From NCBI GenBank assembly GCA_050249695.1, contig JBFWQA010000004.1, forward strand, positions 206,054 to 270,053: a stretch of 64,000 nucleotides of DNA, written 5' to 3'. Made by a program: the position numbers and the translations under genes. Positions 53,448-63,876 of this stretch are shown piece by piece; the stretch's first letter is position 1, and each line of letters begins with the position of its first letter. Under the pieces are notes generated by a model that had not been told where the DNA came from, made no database searches, and was given only the letters and a program-made list of their open reading frames with translations. The stretch is from JACKJP01 sp050249695 (lineage in GTDB: Bacteria > Pseudomonadota > Alphaproteobacteria > Rhizobiales > Tepidamorphaceae).

Positions 53448-54833
53448 TCACACCGCTGCGATCGCCTGTGCCGCCGCGTCGAGCGCCGCTTCCAGCCGGT
53501 CGAAGAGCATGTCGGTCTCTTCCCGCGTGATGATCAGCGGCGGGCAGAGGGAAATGATGTCGCCGGCCATCGAGCGGACGATCAGGCCGCGCTGCTCGGC
53601 TTCCTGGGCGACGCGCGGACCGACACCCAGCTGGGGATCGAAGGGCGTACGGTCTGACTTGTCCGAAACGAGTTCCAATCCCCCGATCAGTCCGATGCCG
53701 CGCGCCTCGCCGACAAGCGGATGATCGCCCAGCGCCTTCAGTCGCTGCTGGAACAGGACCGAGCGCGCCGCCGCCTTGCCGACGATGTCGTCGCGTTCGT
53801 AGATCTCAAGCGTCTTCAGCGCGACCGCTGCGGCGACGGGATGGCCCGAATAAGTGAACCCGTGGCCGAACGTACCGATCTTTTCGCTTTCGGACAGCGC
53901 CGCCTGATACATCGCCTCCGGCACGGTGATGGCGCCGATCGGCTGGTAGGCGGAGGAAAGGGCCTTGGCGACGGAAATGCTGTCGGGGGAGAAGCCGGTA
54001 GCCTCGCTGCCGAACATGGTGCCGAGACGGCCGAACCCGCAGATCACCTCGTCCGCGATCATATAGACGTCGTAGTTGCGGCACACCGCTGCAATCTTCT
54101 GGAAGTAGGCCTTCGGCGGAACCACGACGCCGCCGGCGCCCATGACCGGTTCGGCGATGAAGGCCGCGACCGTTTCCGGTCCCTCACGCAGTATCATCGC
54201 CTCGAGATTTCCGGCCAGCCGCGTCGCGAATTCCTCTTCGCTCTCGCCCGGTTCGCCGTAGCGGTAGTGGCTCGGGCAATCGGTATGAAGGATCCGCTCG
54301 ATGGGAAGGTCGAAATCGGCGTGGTTGGCCGCAAGTCCCGTCAGGCTGGCGGACGCGATCGTCACGCCATGATAGGCGCGCTGGCGGCTGATAATCTTCT
54401 TTTTCTTCGGCCGGCCCAGTGCATTGTTCATGTACCAGACGAGCTTGATCTGGCTGTCGTTGGCCTCCGATCCCGAATTGGTGAAAAAGACCTTTGAAGC
54501 TGGAACAGGGGATATCTCTTTCAGCTTTTCCGCCAGTTCGATTGCCGGGTCATGCGATTTCCCGGCGAACAGATGCGCAAAGGAGAGCTTTCGCATCTGT
54601 CCAGCGGCGGCCTCGACCAGTTCCTCGTTGCCGTAGCCGAGCGATGTGCACCAGAGCCCCGACATGCCGTCGATATACTCGCGCCCCTGCGCATCGCGGA
54701 CATGGACGCCGCTGCCCGATTCCAGGATCAGCGGGCCGCTGTCCCGGTGCCTGACCAGATTGGTGTAGGGATGAAGCAGCGTTTCAACATCGCGGGCCGC
54801 CAGATTGCTCAAAGGTGATTTGGCTACACTCAT
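53448..54833 (-). CDS. Class III aminotransferase, PLP-dependent (omega-transaminase type)
   Basis: A 461-residue enzyme. Motifs: LHPYTNLVRHRDSGPLILESG, FFTNSGSEANDSQIKLVWYMNN (PLP phosphate), AYHGVTIASASLTG, IAEPVMGAGGVVVPP, MIADEVICGFGRLGTMFGSE (Asp for the pyridine N), and the PLP-binding Lys in ISVAKALSSAYQPIGAI. Members use pyruvate as acceptor and amines, beta-alanine or polyamine-derived substrates as donors; the donor is unknown. The ATG at 54833 follows GGAG at 8 bases. It is divergent from the acyl-CoA ligase gene. Confidence 0.9.
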   Translation of the reverse strand: MSVAKSPLSNLAARDVETLLHPYTNLVRHRDSGPLILESGSGVHVRDAQGREYIDGMSGLWCTSLGYGNEELVEAAAGQMRKLSFAHLFAGKSHDPAIELAEKLKEISPVPASKVFFTNSGSEANDSQIKLVWYMNNALGRPKKKKIISRQRAYHGVTIASASLTGLAANHADFDLPIERILHTDCPSHYRYGEPGESEEEFATRLAGNLEAMILREGPETVAAFIAEPVMGAGGVVVPPKAYFQKIAAVCRNYDVYMIADEVICGFGRLGTMFGSEATGFSPDSISVAKALSSAYQPIGAITVPEAMYQAALSESEKIGTFGHGFTYSGHPVAAAVALKTLEIYERDDIVGKAAARSVLFQQRLKALGDHPLVGEARGIGLIGGLELVSDKSDRTPFDPQLGVGPRVAQEAEQRGLIVRSMAGDIISLCPPLIITREETDMLFDRLEAALDAAAQAIAAV

Positions 54834-54971
54834 GATGGAACTCCGCAGGATGTGCGAAAGCCTAGCAACGCGTGCCATCCGCCTTCAAGCTAATTGAACT
54901 TGCGGTGGATGCGGCGCTAGCCTTCCCGACAGAGCCATAAGAACAACGGCAATTAAGGGAGCAAATTCGCT

Positions 54972-56606
<1,635 letters not shown>

Positions 56607-56615
56607 CCGCGACCT

Positions 56616-57407
56616 ATGATGACAGCCCGGTTCCGCCTCATTCGCTCGCGACAGGCATTGTGGAGCCGGCGGCTGTCATTCTTCTCCGTGCCGCTGCTGC
56701 TGCTGACCGCCCTGCTTTCGCGGGCGGGCTATATCGATCCGCCGGTCGCCCTGACCGTCATCAGCGTCGCCGTCGCGCTGGCGGTGGTCGCGGTCGCGCT
56801 CGCGATCGGGGCATTCGTGTCGATATGGCGCCATGGCCATCGGGGATTTCGCAACGCGTTTCTCGGATTTGTCGTCGGCGCGCTCGTTCTTCTGCTTCCC
56901 GGCTATGCGCTGATCTCCATCGTCGAAAAGCCGGCGCTGAACGACGTCTCCACCGATCTGCAAAACCCGCCCGCCTTCATCGCGGCGGCCCGTGTTCGCG
57001 CGGCAGGGGAGAACACGGTCGCCTACGATCAGGCCAAGGCACCGCTGCAGCGCAGCGCCTACCCGGGGATCGGCCCCGTCGAACTCGATCTGCCGGTGGA
57101 GGAGGCCTACCGCCTCGTACTCGAGAAGGTCCTGGCGGAACGCTGGCGTATCCTCGACGAGCGCGAGCCCGTCAATGGGCTCGAAGGCCGCGTGGAAGCG
57201 GTGGCGAGCTCGCCTGTCTTCGGCTTTGACGACGACGTGGTCATCACGGTATCCGATCGCGGCGATGGCGGCTCGATCGTCAACATGCGGTCCGCCTCAC
57301 GGTACGGCCGGCACGATCTTGGCCGCAATGCGGATCGGATCTACGCGTTCCTCAGCGAACTGATCGAGGCCGCGTCGCCCATGGAGATCCGGCCCGAGGC
57401 GAAGTAG
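56616..57407 (+). CDS. DUF1499 membrane protein
   Basis: A 263-residue protein with hydrophobic helices near residues 20-35, 42-65 and 80-100, then a DUF1499 domain: LNDVSTDLQNPPAF, VEEAYRLVLEKVLAERWRI, AVASSPVFGFDDDVVITV and IVNMRSASRYGRHDLGRNADRI. This domain is common in alphaproteobacteria and plants but has no assigned activity. It starts 9 bases after the acyl-CoA ligase stop and may be cotranscribed. It converges on the MBL hydrolase gene with a 9-base gap. Confidence 0.88.
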   Translation: MMTARFRLIRSRQALWSRRLSFFSVPLLLLTALLSRAGYIDPPVALTVISVAVALAVVAVALAIGAFVSIWRHGHRGFRNAFLGFVVGALVLLLPGYALISIVEKPALNDVSTDLQNPPAFIAAARVRAAGENTVAYDQAKAPLQRSAYPGIGPVELDLPVEEAYRLVLEKVLAERWRILDEREPVNGLEGRVEAVASSPVFGFDDDVVITVSDRGDGGSIVNMRSASRYGRHDLGRNADRIYAFLSELIEAASPMEIRPEAK

Positions 57408-57416
57408 CCGGCCGTT

Positions 57417-58322
57417 TCAGGCTATCCGGAATGCGCTGTCGCGCGATACCGGCCCTTCGCTGACGACCTGCCCTCTGGCCACCAGTTCTTCCAGATGCGC
57501 GAGTACCGACATTCCTGCCGCGCCGGCGAGCTTCGGATCGAGTCCCTCGTAGATCGCGGTGACGATTTCGGGGATCGTGCGATCGCCCTTGCGCAGCCGG
57601 TTGACGATGGCAGCTTCGCGCTGGCGCCGGTGGTGCATCAGCGCGCGCGTGAAGCGCTGCGGGTCGTTGACCGATCCGCCATGTCCCGGCCAGTAGATCT
57701 TGTGCTCCGCCCCAATCAGCCGCGCGAGCGACTTCATGTAGTCGGCCATGTCGCCATCGGGCGGGATCACGACAGTCGTGGACCAGCCCATGACGTGGTC
57801 GCCGCTGAACAGCGTTCCGGTGCCGACCAGTTCGTAGCACAAATGGTTTGAGGCATGCCCCGGCGTGGCCAGGGCTTTGAGCGCGAAATCGCCGATCTCG
57901 ACGGTCTCGTTATCGGCGAGTATCTGGTCCGGGACATAATCGCGCGAATGACTGCTGTCGATGCCCGATGCGACCAGTGATTTGCGTGAGGGCACGAAGG
58001 GAGCGCAGCCCACGATCCGGGCGCCTGTGCGCGCCTGCAGCGGATTGACCAGCGTGGCGTGATCGCCATGGGTGTGGGTGACCACGATAGCGGCGATCTT
58101 GTCGTCTTTCGTTTCTTCCAGCAGCGTTTCCAGATGCGCCGGATCGTCCGGCCCGGGATCGATGATCGCCACCTCGCCGCGCCCGACGATATAGGTATTC
58201 GTGCCCTGATAGGTGAAGGGCGAGGGGTTGTTGGCGATCAGGCGGCGCACCCCCGGCTGCACCTCGTCCGCCCGTCCCCGGACGAAGTCCAGATCCATAT
58301 TCATCTCCAGCGCGTCGCTCAC
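57417..58322 (-). CDS. MBL-fold metallo-hydrolase (LACTB2/GloB-like)
   Basis: A 301-residue metallo-beta-lactamase-fold protein. The metal motif is VTHTHGDHATL; further ligands are in ATPGHASNHLCYEL, LFSGDHVMGWS and WPGHGG. A C-terminal winged-helix-like extension (IPEIVTAIYEGLDPKL, AHLEELVARGQV) matches the LACTB2 group, whose members include RNases and thioester hydrolases. The GTG at 58322 follows GGGAG at 7 bases and is preferred. Divergent from bioY. Confidence 0.88.
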   Translation of the reverse strand: MSDALEMNMDLDFVRGRADEVQPGVRRLIANNPSPFTYQGTNTYIVGRGEVAIIDPGPDDPAHLETLLEETKDDKIAAIVVTHTHGDHATLVNPLQARTGARIVGCAPFVPSRKSLVASGIDSSHSRDYVPDQILADNETVEIGDFALKALATPGHASNHLCYELVGTGTLFSGDHVMGWSTTVVIPPDGDMADYMKSLARLIGAEHKIYWPGHGGSVNDPQRFTRALMHHRRQREAAIVNRLRKGDRTIPEIVTAIYEGLDPKLAGAAGMSVLAHLEELVARGQVVSEGPVSRDSAFRIA

Positions 58323-58379
58323 GCATTGCTCCCTTGATGGATGGTGTAAAGCGGCTTGTCGCCATCCGGTCAACTGGCT

Positions 58380-58399
58380 ATACCGGCTCTGGCCGGTAT
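58380..58399. promoter_or_regulatory. Inverted repeat in the MBL/bioY divergent region
   Basis: Perfect 8-base arms ATACCGGC and GCCGGTAT separated by TCTG, in the 131-base gap between two divergent starts. It could be an operator or a small mRNA hairpin in the bioY leader. It does not match the TTATMKATAA type of site recalled for BioR, the biotin regulator of alphaproteobacteria, so the controlling factor is unknown. Confidence 0.5.
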
Positions 58400-58453
58400 T
58401 TGCGTGCGTCAGCCCGGATATCGCAGCGCATTCACTTTTGGAGGGTATACCAT

Positions 58454-59059
58454 ATGACGTCCCCCGTAACAGGTTCGGTCACGCTCATGGATAAACTTTG
58501 GCCAGCCGAATCAGCGTCGGCGAGGCTCTTGCGCAATGTGGTGCTGGTGCTGGCAGGCACGGCGCTCATTGCCATCTCATCGAAAATCATGGTGCCCTTC
58601 TGGCCCGTTCACATGACGATGCAGACGGCTGTCATCATGATCATCGCCGCCGCCTATGGATGGCGGCTCGGCACGCTGACCGTGCTGGCCTATCTGGCAG
58701 AGGGCGCGATGGGTCTTCCGGTCTTCACCGGCACGCCCGCCAAGGGTCTCGGCATCGCCTATATGATGGGCTCGACCGGCGGCTATCTGGTCGGGTTCGT
58801 CGCGCTGGCCTTCATCGTCGGCTGGTTCGCTGAACGTGGCTTCGACCGCCGCCCGGTGATGCTCACCGGTGCAATGCTGGTCGGTCAGGTGATCATGTAT
58901 GCGCTCGGCATTTATTGGCTGGGGTCGCTTTTCGGTTGGGATAAACCCATTCTCGAATGGGGCCTGTATCCGTTCATGCTCGCCGAAGCGGTCAAGATCG
59001 CGCTGGCGGTGGCTACCGTCACGCTTGGATGGCGCGTCTTCCGCAATATTCGCAGCTGA
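58454..59059 (+). CDS. bioY: BioY family biotin transporter substrate-binding component
   Basis: A 201-residue membrane protein with about six hydrophobic spans. Diagnostic segments: ALIAISSKIMVPFWPVHMTMQTAVIMIIAAAYG, LAEGAMGLPVF, GSTGGYLVGFV. BioY binds biotin with high affinity and works alone or with the BioMN energy-coupling module; bioM and bioN are not adjacent here, as in many alphaproteobacterial genomes with solitary BioY. The ATG at 58454 follows GGAGGG. It ends before a strong terminator shared with the convergent fadJ-like gene. Confidence 0.95.
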   Translation: MTSPVTGSVTLMDKLWPAESASARLLRNVVLVLAGTALIAISSKIMVPFWPVHMTMQTAVIMIIAAAYGWRLGTLTVLAYLAEGAMGLPVFTGTPAKGLGIAYMMGSTGGYLVGFVALAFIVGWFAERGFDRRPVMLTGAMLVGQVIMYALGIYWLGSLFGWDKPILEWGLYPFMLAEAVKIALAVATVTLGWRVFRNIRS

Positions 59060-59080
59060 CGCGCTGCTGCCGGACAATCA

Positions 59081-59114
59081 AAAGGCCCGCTCCCTCTCGG
59101 CAGCGGGCCTTTTT
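59081..59114. terminator. Bidirectional Rho-independent terminator between bioY and the FadJ-like gene
   Basis: AAAGGCCCGCT (59081-59091) pairs perfectly with AGCGGGCCTTT (59102-59112) around a 10-base loop, followed by T residues on the + strand and TTTTGATT on the - strand. The 11-base GC-rich stem with a T tail on both sides fits termination of both converging transcripts. Confidence 0.88.
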
Positions 59115-59128
59115 CTATGGAGCACGAT

Positions 59129-61090
59129 TCAGCGGTTGCCCGCCAGATACATCGGGCCACCGCGATAGCGCGGGAAGCCGTATCCGAGCACCATGACGAC
59201 ATCGATATCGGAAGGTTGAAGGGCGATGCCCTCGTCGAGAATCTTCTGCCCCTCGGCCTGCATGTTGCCGAGGATTCTTTGCATGATTTCATCGCTTGTC
59301 ATCGGCTTGCGCGTATAACCGTGACGCTCCGATTCTTCGAGGATGATCTGCTCGACGACGGGGTCAGGCGTCCCCTTGCGCGAGCCTTCCTCATACTTGT
59401 ACCAGCCGGCGCCCGTCTTCTGCCCGTATCGACCAAGCTCGCAGATCCGGTCGGCGATCGAGGAATAGCGGACGGAGGGGTCGCGGGTCGGTGCCTCGCG
59501 CTTGCGGCGCGCCCAGTTGATGTCGAGACCCGCCATGTCCTGCATCTCGTAGATGCCCATCGGAAAGCCGAACTTCTTCATGGCCGCGTCGACTTCCTGC
59601 GGCAGGACGCCTTCCTCCAGCATGAAGTCAGCGTCGCGCCGGTAGGCCGACATCGTGCGGTTGCCGATGAAGCCGTCGCAGACACCGGCAACGACGGGCG
59701 TTTTTTTCAGACGCCTGGCGAGCGCGAACGATGTGGACAGCGTCTTCAGGCTCGACGTGTCGGTACGCACGATTTCCAGCAGCTTCATCACATGGGCTGG
59801 GGAAAAGAAGTGCAGGCCGATCACACGCGAGGGATCCTTCACGACTTCGGCGATCTTGTTGACGTCGAGATAGGACGTGTTGGAGGCCAACACGGCGTCG
59901 GGTTTCATCACCGCATCGAGCTGACGGAAGACGTCGCGCTTGACGTCCATGTTTTCGAAGACCGCCTCGATCACGAGATCGGCATCGGCGAATGCGCTGT
60001 AGTCGCTGGACGTCACGAAATCGGCCATCGCCTTGTCATATCCGGCCTGGCCGATCAGCCCGCGCTTGAGGCTGGCGCCGAGCGTCGATGCCACGCGCTC
60101 GCGGGCCGCGTCGGCGGCTTGCCCGTCGCGCTCGACCAGCGTCACGGCGATGCCGGCCAGCATCAGCGCGGTCGCAATTCCCGCGCCCATCAGACCGCCG
60201 CCTACAACGCCGACCCGGTTCAGTTCGGCCGGGGGATGTTCTTCCATGCCCTCGGGACGCGCGGTGTGGCGCTCCGACATGAACATATAGCGCAGCGCCT
60301 TGGCCTGCTCGGAATCCAGCAGCTTGTGGATACGAACCTGTTCGTTGGCGAGCGCCTGACGCGCGGGCAGGGCGATGGCATCGCGGATGCAGTCGAAATT
60401 CTCCATCGGGGCTTCCTGACCGCGTGCCGCCTTGCGCACCTCGGCTTCCGCCGCCGCAATCGTCTCCGCATCGGGCGTTTCGCGGACGGGCTGGTCCATC
60501 AGCCGCCGCGGCCTCCCTTCCGCCGCCGCCTTTTCCGCAAGCGCCAGCGCCTCGGCGTTCAGATCGCCTTCGGCAACCGCATCGATGAGGCCGATCTCAA
60601 GCGCCTTTCGGCTATCGACCGGCTTGCCCGTCGTGACCATGTCGACGGCCTCTCTGAACGGCACCAGCCGCGGCAGGCGAACGGTGCCCGCAGCGCCCGG
60701 CAACAGCCCGATATTGACCTCGGGCAACCCCAGCATCGTTCCCGGCGCGGCAATCCGCTTGTGACACGCCATCGCCAGTTCCAGCCCGCCGCCAAGCGCA
60801 TAGCCATGCAGCACGGCCACCCAGGGGAAGACGGAATTCTCGATCAGGTCGAACGTATCGTAGAGCTCCGGCGCTTCGGGCCGGTTGTCCATTTCGCTGA
60901 TGTCGGCCCCGGCGACGAAGGTCCGGCCCGCCGTCGTCATCAATCCGGCGCGTATCGAAGCGTCCTTGCCGACCCTCTCCAGCAACCGGTGCAGGTCGTT
61001 GCGTACCCTGCCGGACAGCGCGTTGACGGGCGGATGGTCGATGGTGACGGTGACGATGCCGTCCTCGACCTTCATCGAAACGGGACTCAT
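59129..61090 (-). CDS. Multifunctional enoyl-CoA hydratase / 3-hydroxyacyl-CoA dehydrogenase (FadJ/FadB-like)
   Basis: A 653-residue bifunctional beta-oxidation protein. The N-terminal crotonase part (about 1-190) has VAGADISEM and LHGYALGGGLELAMACHKRIA, with a downstream Glu in PEVNIGLLPGAAGT. The C-terminal dehydrogenase has the NAD fold VGVVGGGLMGAGIATALM, ASNTSYLDVNKIA, LHFFSPAHVMKLLEIV and DGFIGNRT. It hydrates 2-enoyl-CoA and oxidises the 3-hydroxy product. It lies 34 bases downstream of the thiolase gene, giving a two-gene operon for the last steps of the cycle. Shorter than E. coli FadB (729), near the alphaproteobacterial norm. Confidence 0.92.
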   Translation of the reverse strand: MSPVSMKVEDGIVTVTIDHPPVNALSGRVRNDLHRLLERVGKDASIRAGLMTTAGRTFVAGADISEMDNRPEAPELYDTFDLIENSVFPWVAVLHGYALGGGLELAMACHKRIAAPGTMLGLPEVNIGLLPGAAGTVRLPRLVPFREAVDMVTTGKPVDSRKALEIGLIDAVAEGDLNAEALALAEKAAAEGRPRRLMDQPVRETPDAETIAAAEAEVRKAARGQEAPMENFDCIRDAIALPARQALANEQVRIHKLLDSEQAKALRYMFMSERHTARPEGMEEHPPAELNRVGVVGGGLMGAGIATALMLAGIAVTLVERDGQAADAARERVASTLGASLKRGLIGQAGYDKAMADFVTSSDYSAFADADLVIEAVFENMDVKRDVFRQLDAVMKPDAVLASNTSYLDVNKIAEVVKDPSRVIGLHFFSPAHVMKLLEIVRTDTSSLKTLSTSFALARRLKKTPVVAGVCDGFIGNRTMSAYRRDADFMLEEGVLPQEVDAAMKKFGFPMGIYEMQDMAGLDINWARRKREAPTRDPSVRYSSIADRICELGRYGQKTGAGWYKYEEGSRKGTPDPVVEQIILEESERHGYTRKPMTSDEIMQRILGNMQAEGQKILDEGIALQPSDIDVVMVLGYGFPRYRGGPMYLAGNR

Positions 61091-61124
61091 GGCGTGTCTC
61101 CCTGAAAATTTCGGCCGGGCTGTC

Positions 61125-62327
61125 CTATGCGCGTTCCAGCATCAGGGCGATGCCCTGTCCGACGCCGATGCACATCGTGCACAGCGCGCGCTTCGCGCCG
61201 CGTTCTCCCAGTTCGATGCTCGCCGAGATCGCGATGCGCGCGCCCGACATGCCCAGCGGATGACCCAGGGCGATGGCGCCGCCATTCGGATTGATGTGCT
61301 CGGCATCGTCGGGAAGGCCGAGCTGGCGGATCACGCCGAGCGCCTGGGCGGCGAAGGCTTCGTTCAGCTCGATGATGTCGACATCGCCGATCTTCAGGCC
61401 GAGACGGCCGAGCAGCTTGTTGGTCGCGGGGACCGGCCCGAGACCCATCACGCGCGGTGCGATGCCGGCGGTTGCGCCGCCGACGACGCGGGCACGCGGA
61501 GTGAGGCCGTATTTTTTGACCGCGGCTTCCGATGCAACGAACAGCGCGGCCGCGCCGTCATTGACGCCGGACGCGTTGCCGGCGGTCACCGTACCGCCTT
61601 TGCGGAAGGCCGCGTTGAGCTGCGACAGCTTCTCCACCGAGGTGGCGCGGGGGTGCTCGTCATGCTCCACGATGATCGGGTCGGCCTTGCGCTGGGCAAT
61701 TTCCACCGGAACGATTTCCTTGGCCAGACGCCCGCTCTCGCGCGCGGCGATGGCCCTGTTCTGCGAATTGACGGCGAACTTGTCCTGGTCTTCGCGTGAA
61801 ATCTGCATTTCTGCGGCGACGTTCTCGGCCGTTTCACCCATCGAATCGACGCCGTACTGCTCCTTCAGGATCGGGTTGATGAAGCGCCAGCCGATGGTGG
61901 TGTCGTAGATTTCCGCCTTGCGCGAGAAGGGGGCGTCCGCCTTGCCGAAGACGAAAGGCGCGCGCGACATGCTTTCTACGCCGCCGGCCATGATCAGTTC
62001 GGCTTCGCCGGCCTTGATGCTGCGGGCGGCGATGGCAACCGCATCGAGGCCCGACCCGCACAAGCGGTTCACCGTTGCGCCGGGAACGCTCTGCGGGAGC
62101 CCGCCGATCAGAAGGCCCGTACGGGCCACGTTGCGATTGTCTTCACCGGCCTGGTTGGCGCAGCCCATGATGACGTCGTCGATCGCGGCCGCGTCCAGCT
62201 TCGGCACACTGGCGACGAGTTTTCGGATAACGCCGCCGAGCAGATCATCGGGGCGTACCGCGCTCAGGCTGCCGGCGTAACGGCCGATCGGGGTGCGCAC
62301 GCCTTCACAGAGATAGGCTTCGGTCAT
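61125..62327 (-). CDS. Acetyl-CoA acyltransferase (thiolase), PcaF-like
   Basis: A 400-residue thiolase: nucleophile Cys90 in VNRLCGSGLDAV, the His region NPNGGAIALGHPLGMSGAR, and the second Cys in ALCTMCIGVGQG. The early segment GCANQAGEDNRNVARTG is typical of 3-oxoadipyl-CoA and 3-oxo-dicarboxyl-CoA thiolases (PcaF/PaaJ), so it may process aromatic-derived or dicarboxylic acyl-CoAs, although its operon partner is a general beta-oxidation enzyme. The ATG at 62327 follows AGAGGAT. Divergent from glutaryl-CoA dehydrogenase. Confidence 0.9.
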   Translation of the reverse strand: MTEAYLCEGVRTPIGRYAGSLSAVRPDDLLGGVIRKLVASVPKLDAAAIDDVIMGCANQAGEDNRNVARTGLLIGGLPQSVPGATVNRLCGSGLDAVAIAARSIKAGEAELIMAGGVESMSRAPFVFGKADAPFSRKAEIYDTTIGWRFINPILKEQYGVDSMGETAENVAAEMQISREDQDKFAVNSQNRAIAARESGRLAKEIVPVEIAQRKADPIIVEHDEHPRATSVEKLSQLNAAFRKGGTVTAGNASGVNDGAAALFVASEAAVKKYGLTPRARVVGGATAGIAPRVMGLGPVPATNKLLGRLGLKIGDVDIIELNEAFAAQALGVIRQLGLPDDAEHINPNGGAIALGHPLGMSGARIAISASIELGERGAKRALCTMCIGVGQGIALMLERA

Positions 62328-62613
62328 TGGATATCCTCTTCATTGGGTTGTCGGGTGCGCCGGCCGGTTGGGGCGGGCTGGGCTCCGACAACATCGCTCG
62401 CGGGTGACTGAGTATTCAGTTAATCTATCGATTAGCCCACTCGCGGGCCGCTGAAAAGACCTCTCGCCCCGTCAATCGTGCCTGCCGCGAGGAGCACGCA
62501 TGCAAATGCGGGTAGCAGCCATGCGCTCGAACGGCCCGGTACCATGAAAGGTTGACCGCGCGGTCTGTTACCGGCTACGTGGCGGCCATATCGATATGTG
62601 AACGACAGGAAAA
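62328..62613. other. 286-base divergent promoter region, thiolase / glutaryl-CoA dehydrogenase
   Basis: No credible gene is seen. The middle holds two adjacent symmetric sequences: the near-palindrome at 62405-62422 and TAATCTATCGATTA at 62421-62434 (5-base arms, 4-base spacer). Both promoters must lie here, and the location between two acyl-CoA catabolic units suggests shared control. Confidence 0.55.
62405..62422. promoter_or_regulatory. Candidate TetR-type operator for acyl-CoA catabolism genes
   Basis: TGACTGAGTATTCAGTTA is symmetric at 16 of 18 positions (arms TGACTGA and TCAGTTA, spacer GTAT). It resembles the TGA-x-TGA...TCA-x-TCA layout of TetR-family repressors of fatty-acid degradation such as FadP. 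It is 78 bases upstream of the thiolase ATG. No regulator gene is present in the window to confirm it. Confidence 0.5.
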
Positions 62614-63834
62614 ATGGCGATGCCCTCTGCCCAGACCAAGTCGCATGCTGCGTCCGAAAACAGCTTCAGTTGGGAAGATCCTTTCCTGCTGGAGGATCTG
62701 CTCAGCGAAGAAGAGCGGCTCATCCGCGATACCGCCCGCGACTACGCACAGGACAAGCTCCTGCCGCGCGTCAACAAGGCGTTCATGGACGAAGAGACCG
62801 ATCGCGGCATCTTCTCGGAGATGGGCAGTCTCGGGTTGCTGGGCGTGACCATTCCCGAGGCCTACGGCGGAGCCGAGGCCAGCTATGTATCCTACGGGCT
62901 GGTCGCGCGCGAGGTCGAGCGCATCGACTCCGGCTACCGCTCGATGATGAGCGTCCAGTCCTCCCTCGTGATGTTTCCCATTCATGCGTTCGGCACCGAG
63001 GCTGTGCGCAGGAAATTCCTTCCCAAGCTGGCGACCGGCGAAATGGTTGGCTGTTTCGGCCTGACCGAGCCGGATGCGGGGTCCGACCCCGGCTCGATGA
63101 AGACGCGCGCAGTCAAGACGGACGGCGGCTACCGCCTGACCGGCTCGAAGATGTGGATTTCCAACGCGCCCATCGCCGACGTCTTCGTCGTCTGGGCGAA
63201 ATCGGAGGCGCATGGCGGCCAGATCCGCGGCTTCGTGCTGGAAAAGGGCATGAAGGGCCTCTCGGCCCCCAAGATCGGCGGCAAGCTGTCGCTGCGCGCC
63301 TCGATAACGGGCGAGGTCGTCATGGACGGCGTCGAGGTGCCGGAGGAGAACCTGTTTCCGGAGGTGTCGGGCCTGCGCGGGCCGTTTGAATGCCTCAACC
63401 GGGCGCGCTACGGCATTTCCTGGGGCGTCATGGGCGCCGCGGAAGACTGCTTCCGCCGCGCGCGTTCCTATGCGCTCGATCGCAAGCAGTTCAACAAGCC
63501 GCTTGCCCAGACCCAGCTCGTGCAGAAGAAGCTTGCCGACATGGAGACCGAGATCACGCTCGGCCTGCATGGCTCCTTGCGTGTCGGCCGCCTGCTCGAC
63601 GAAGGCCGGATGGCGCCCGAGATGATTTCCCTCGTCAAGCGCAACAATTGCGGCAAGGCGCTGGACATTGCCCGCGCGGCGCGCGACATCCATGGCGGAA
63701 ACGGCATCCAGATCGAGTACCACGTGATGCGCCACGCGATGAATCTGGAGACGGTCAACACTTATGAGGGAACGCACGACGTGCATGCGCTGATACTTGG
63801 CCGGGCGATCACCGGCCTTCAGGCGTTCATGTAA
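62614..63834 (+). CDS. gcdH: Glutaryl-CoA dehydrogenase
   Basis: A 406-residue acyl-CoA dehydrogenase that oxidises and decarboxylates glutaryl-CoA to crotonyl-CoA in lysine, tryptophan and glutarate breakdown. Typical segments: FSWEDPFLLEDLLSEEERLI, RVNKAFMDEETDRGIFSEMG, GYRSMMSVQSSLVM, CFGLTEPDAGSDP, LNRARYGISWGVMGAAEDC and the catalytic Glu in NTYEGTHDVHALILGR. Its product enters the FadJ/thiolase steps encoded divergently, and its electrons go to ETF, whose beta gene begins 42 bases downstream. Starts ATG 62614 or ATG 62620. Confidence 0.95.
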   Translation: MAMPSAQTKSHAASENSFSWEDPFLLEDLLSEEERLIRDTARDYAQDKLLPRVNKAFMDEETDRGIFSEMGSLGLLGVTIPEAYGGAEASYVSYGLVAREVERIDSGYRSMMSVQSSLVMFPIHAFGTEAVRRKFLPKLATGEMVGCFGLTEPDAGSDPGSMKTRAVKTDGGYRLTGSKMWISNAPIADVFVVWAKSEAHGGQIRGFVLEKGMKGLSAPKIGGKLSLRASITGEVVMDGVEVPEENLFPEVSGLRGPFECLNRARYGISWGVMGAAEDCFRRARSYALDRKQFNKPLAQTQLVQKKLADMETEITLGLHGSLRVGRLLDEGRMAPEMISLVKRNNCGKALDIARAARDIHGGNGIQIEYHVMRHAMNLETVNTYEGTHDVHALILGRAITGLQAFM

Positions 63835-63876
63835 GATCGGCGGGTCGCTCTCGCGAAACGAAGTGGATTGAATCAG

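Noticed and set aside
54893..54907. TTCAAGCTAATTGAA in the aminotransferase/acyl-CoA ligase gap as an operator
   Set aside because: Only 5-base arms with a 5-base spacer and no match to the site at 62405; too weak to claim.
59117..61105. A 662-codon + strand frame opposite the FadJ-like gene
   Set aside because: It mirrors the whole FadJ coding region, lacks a ribosome-binding site, and begins next to the terminator hairpin. No protein features.
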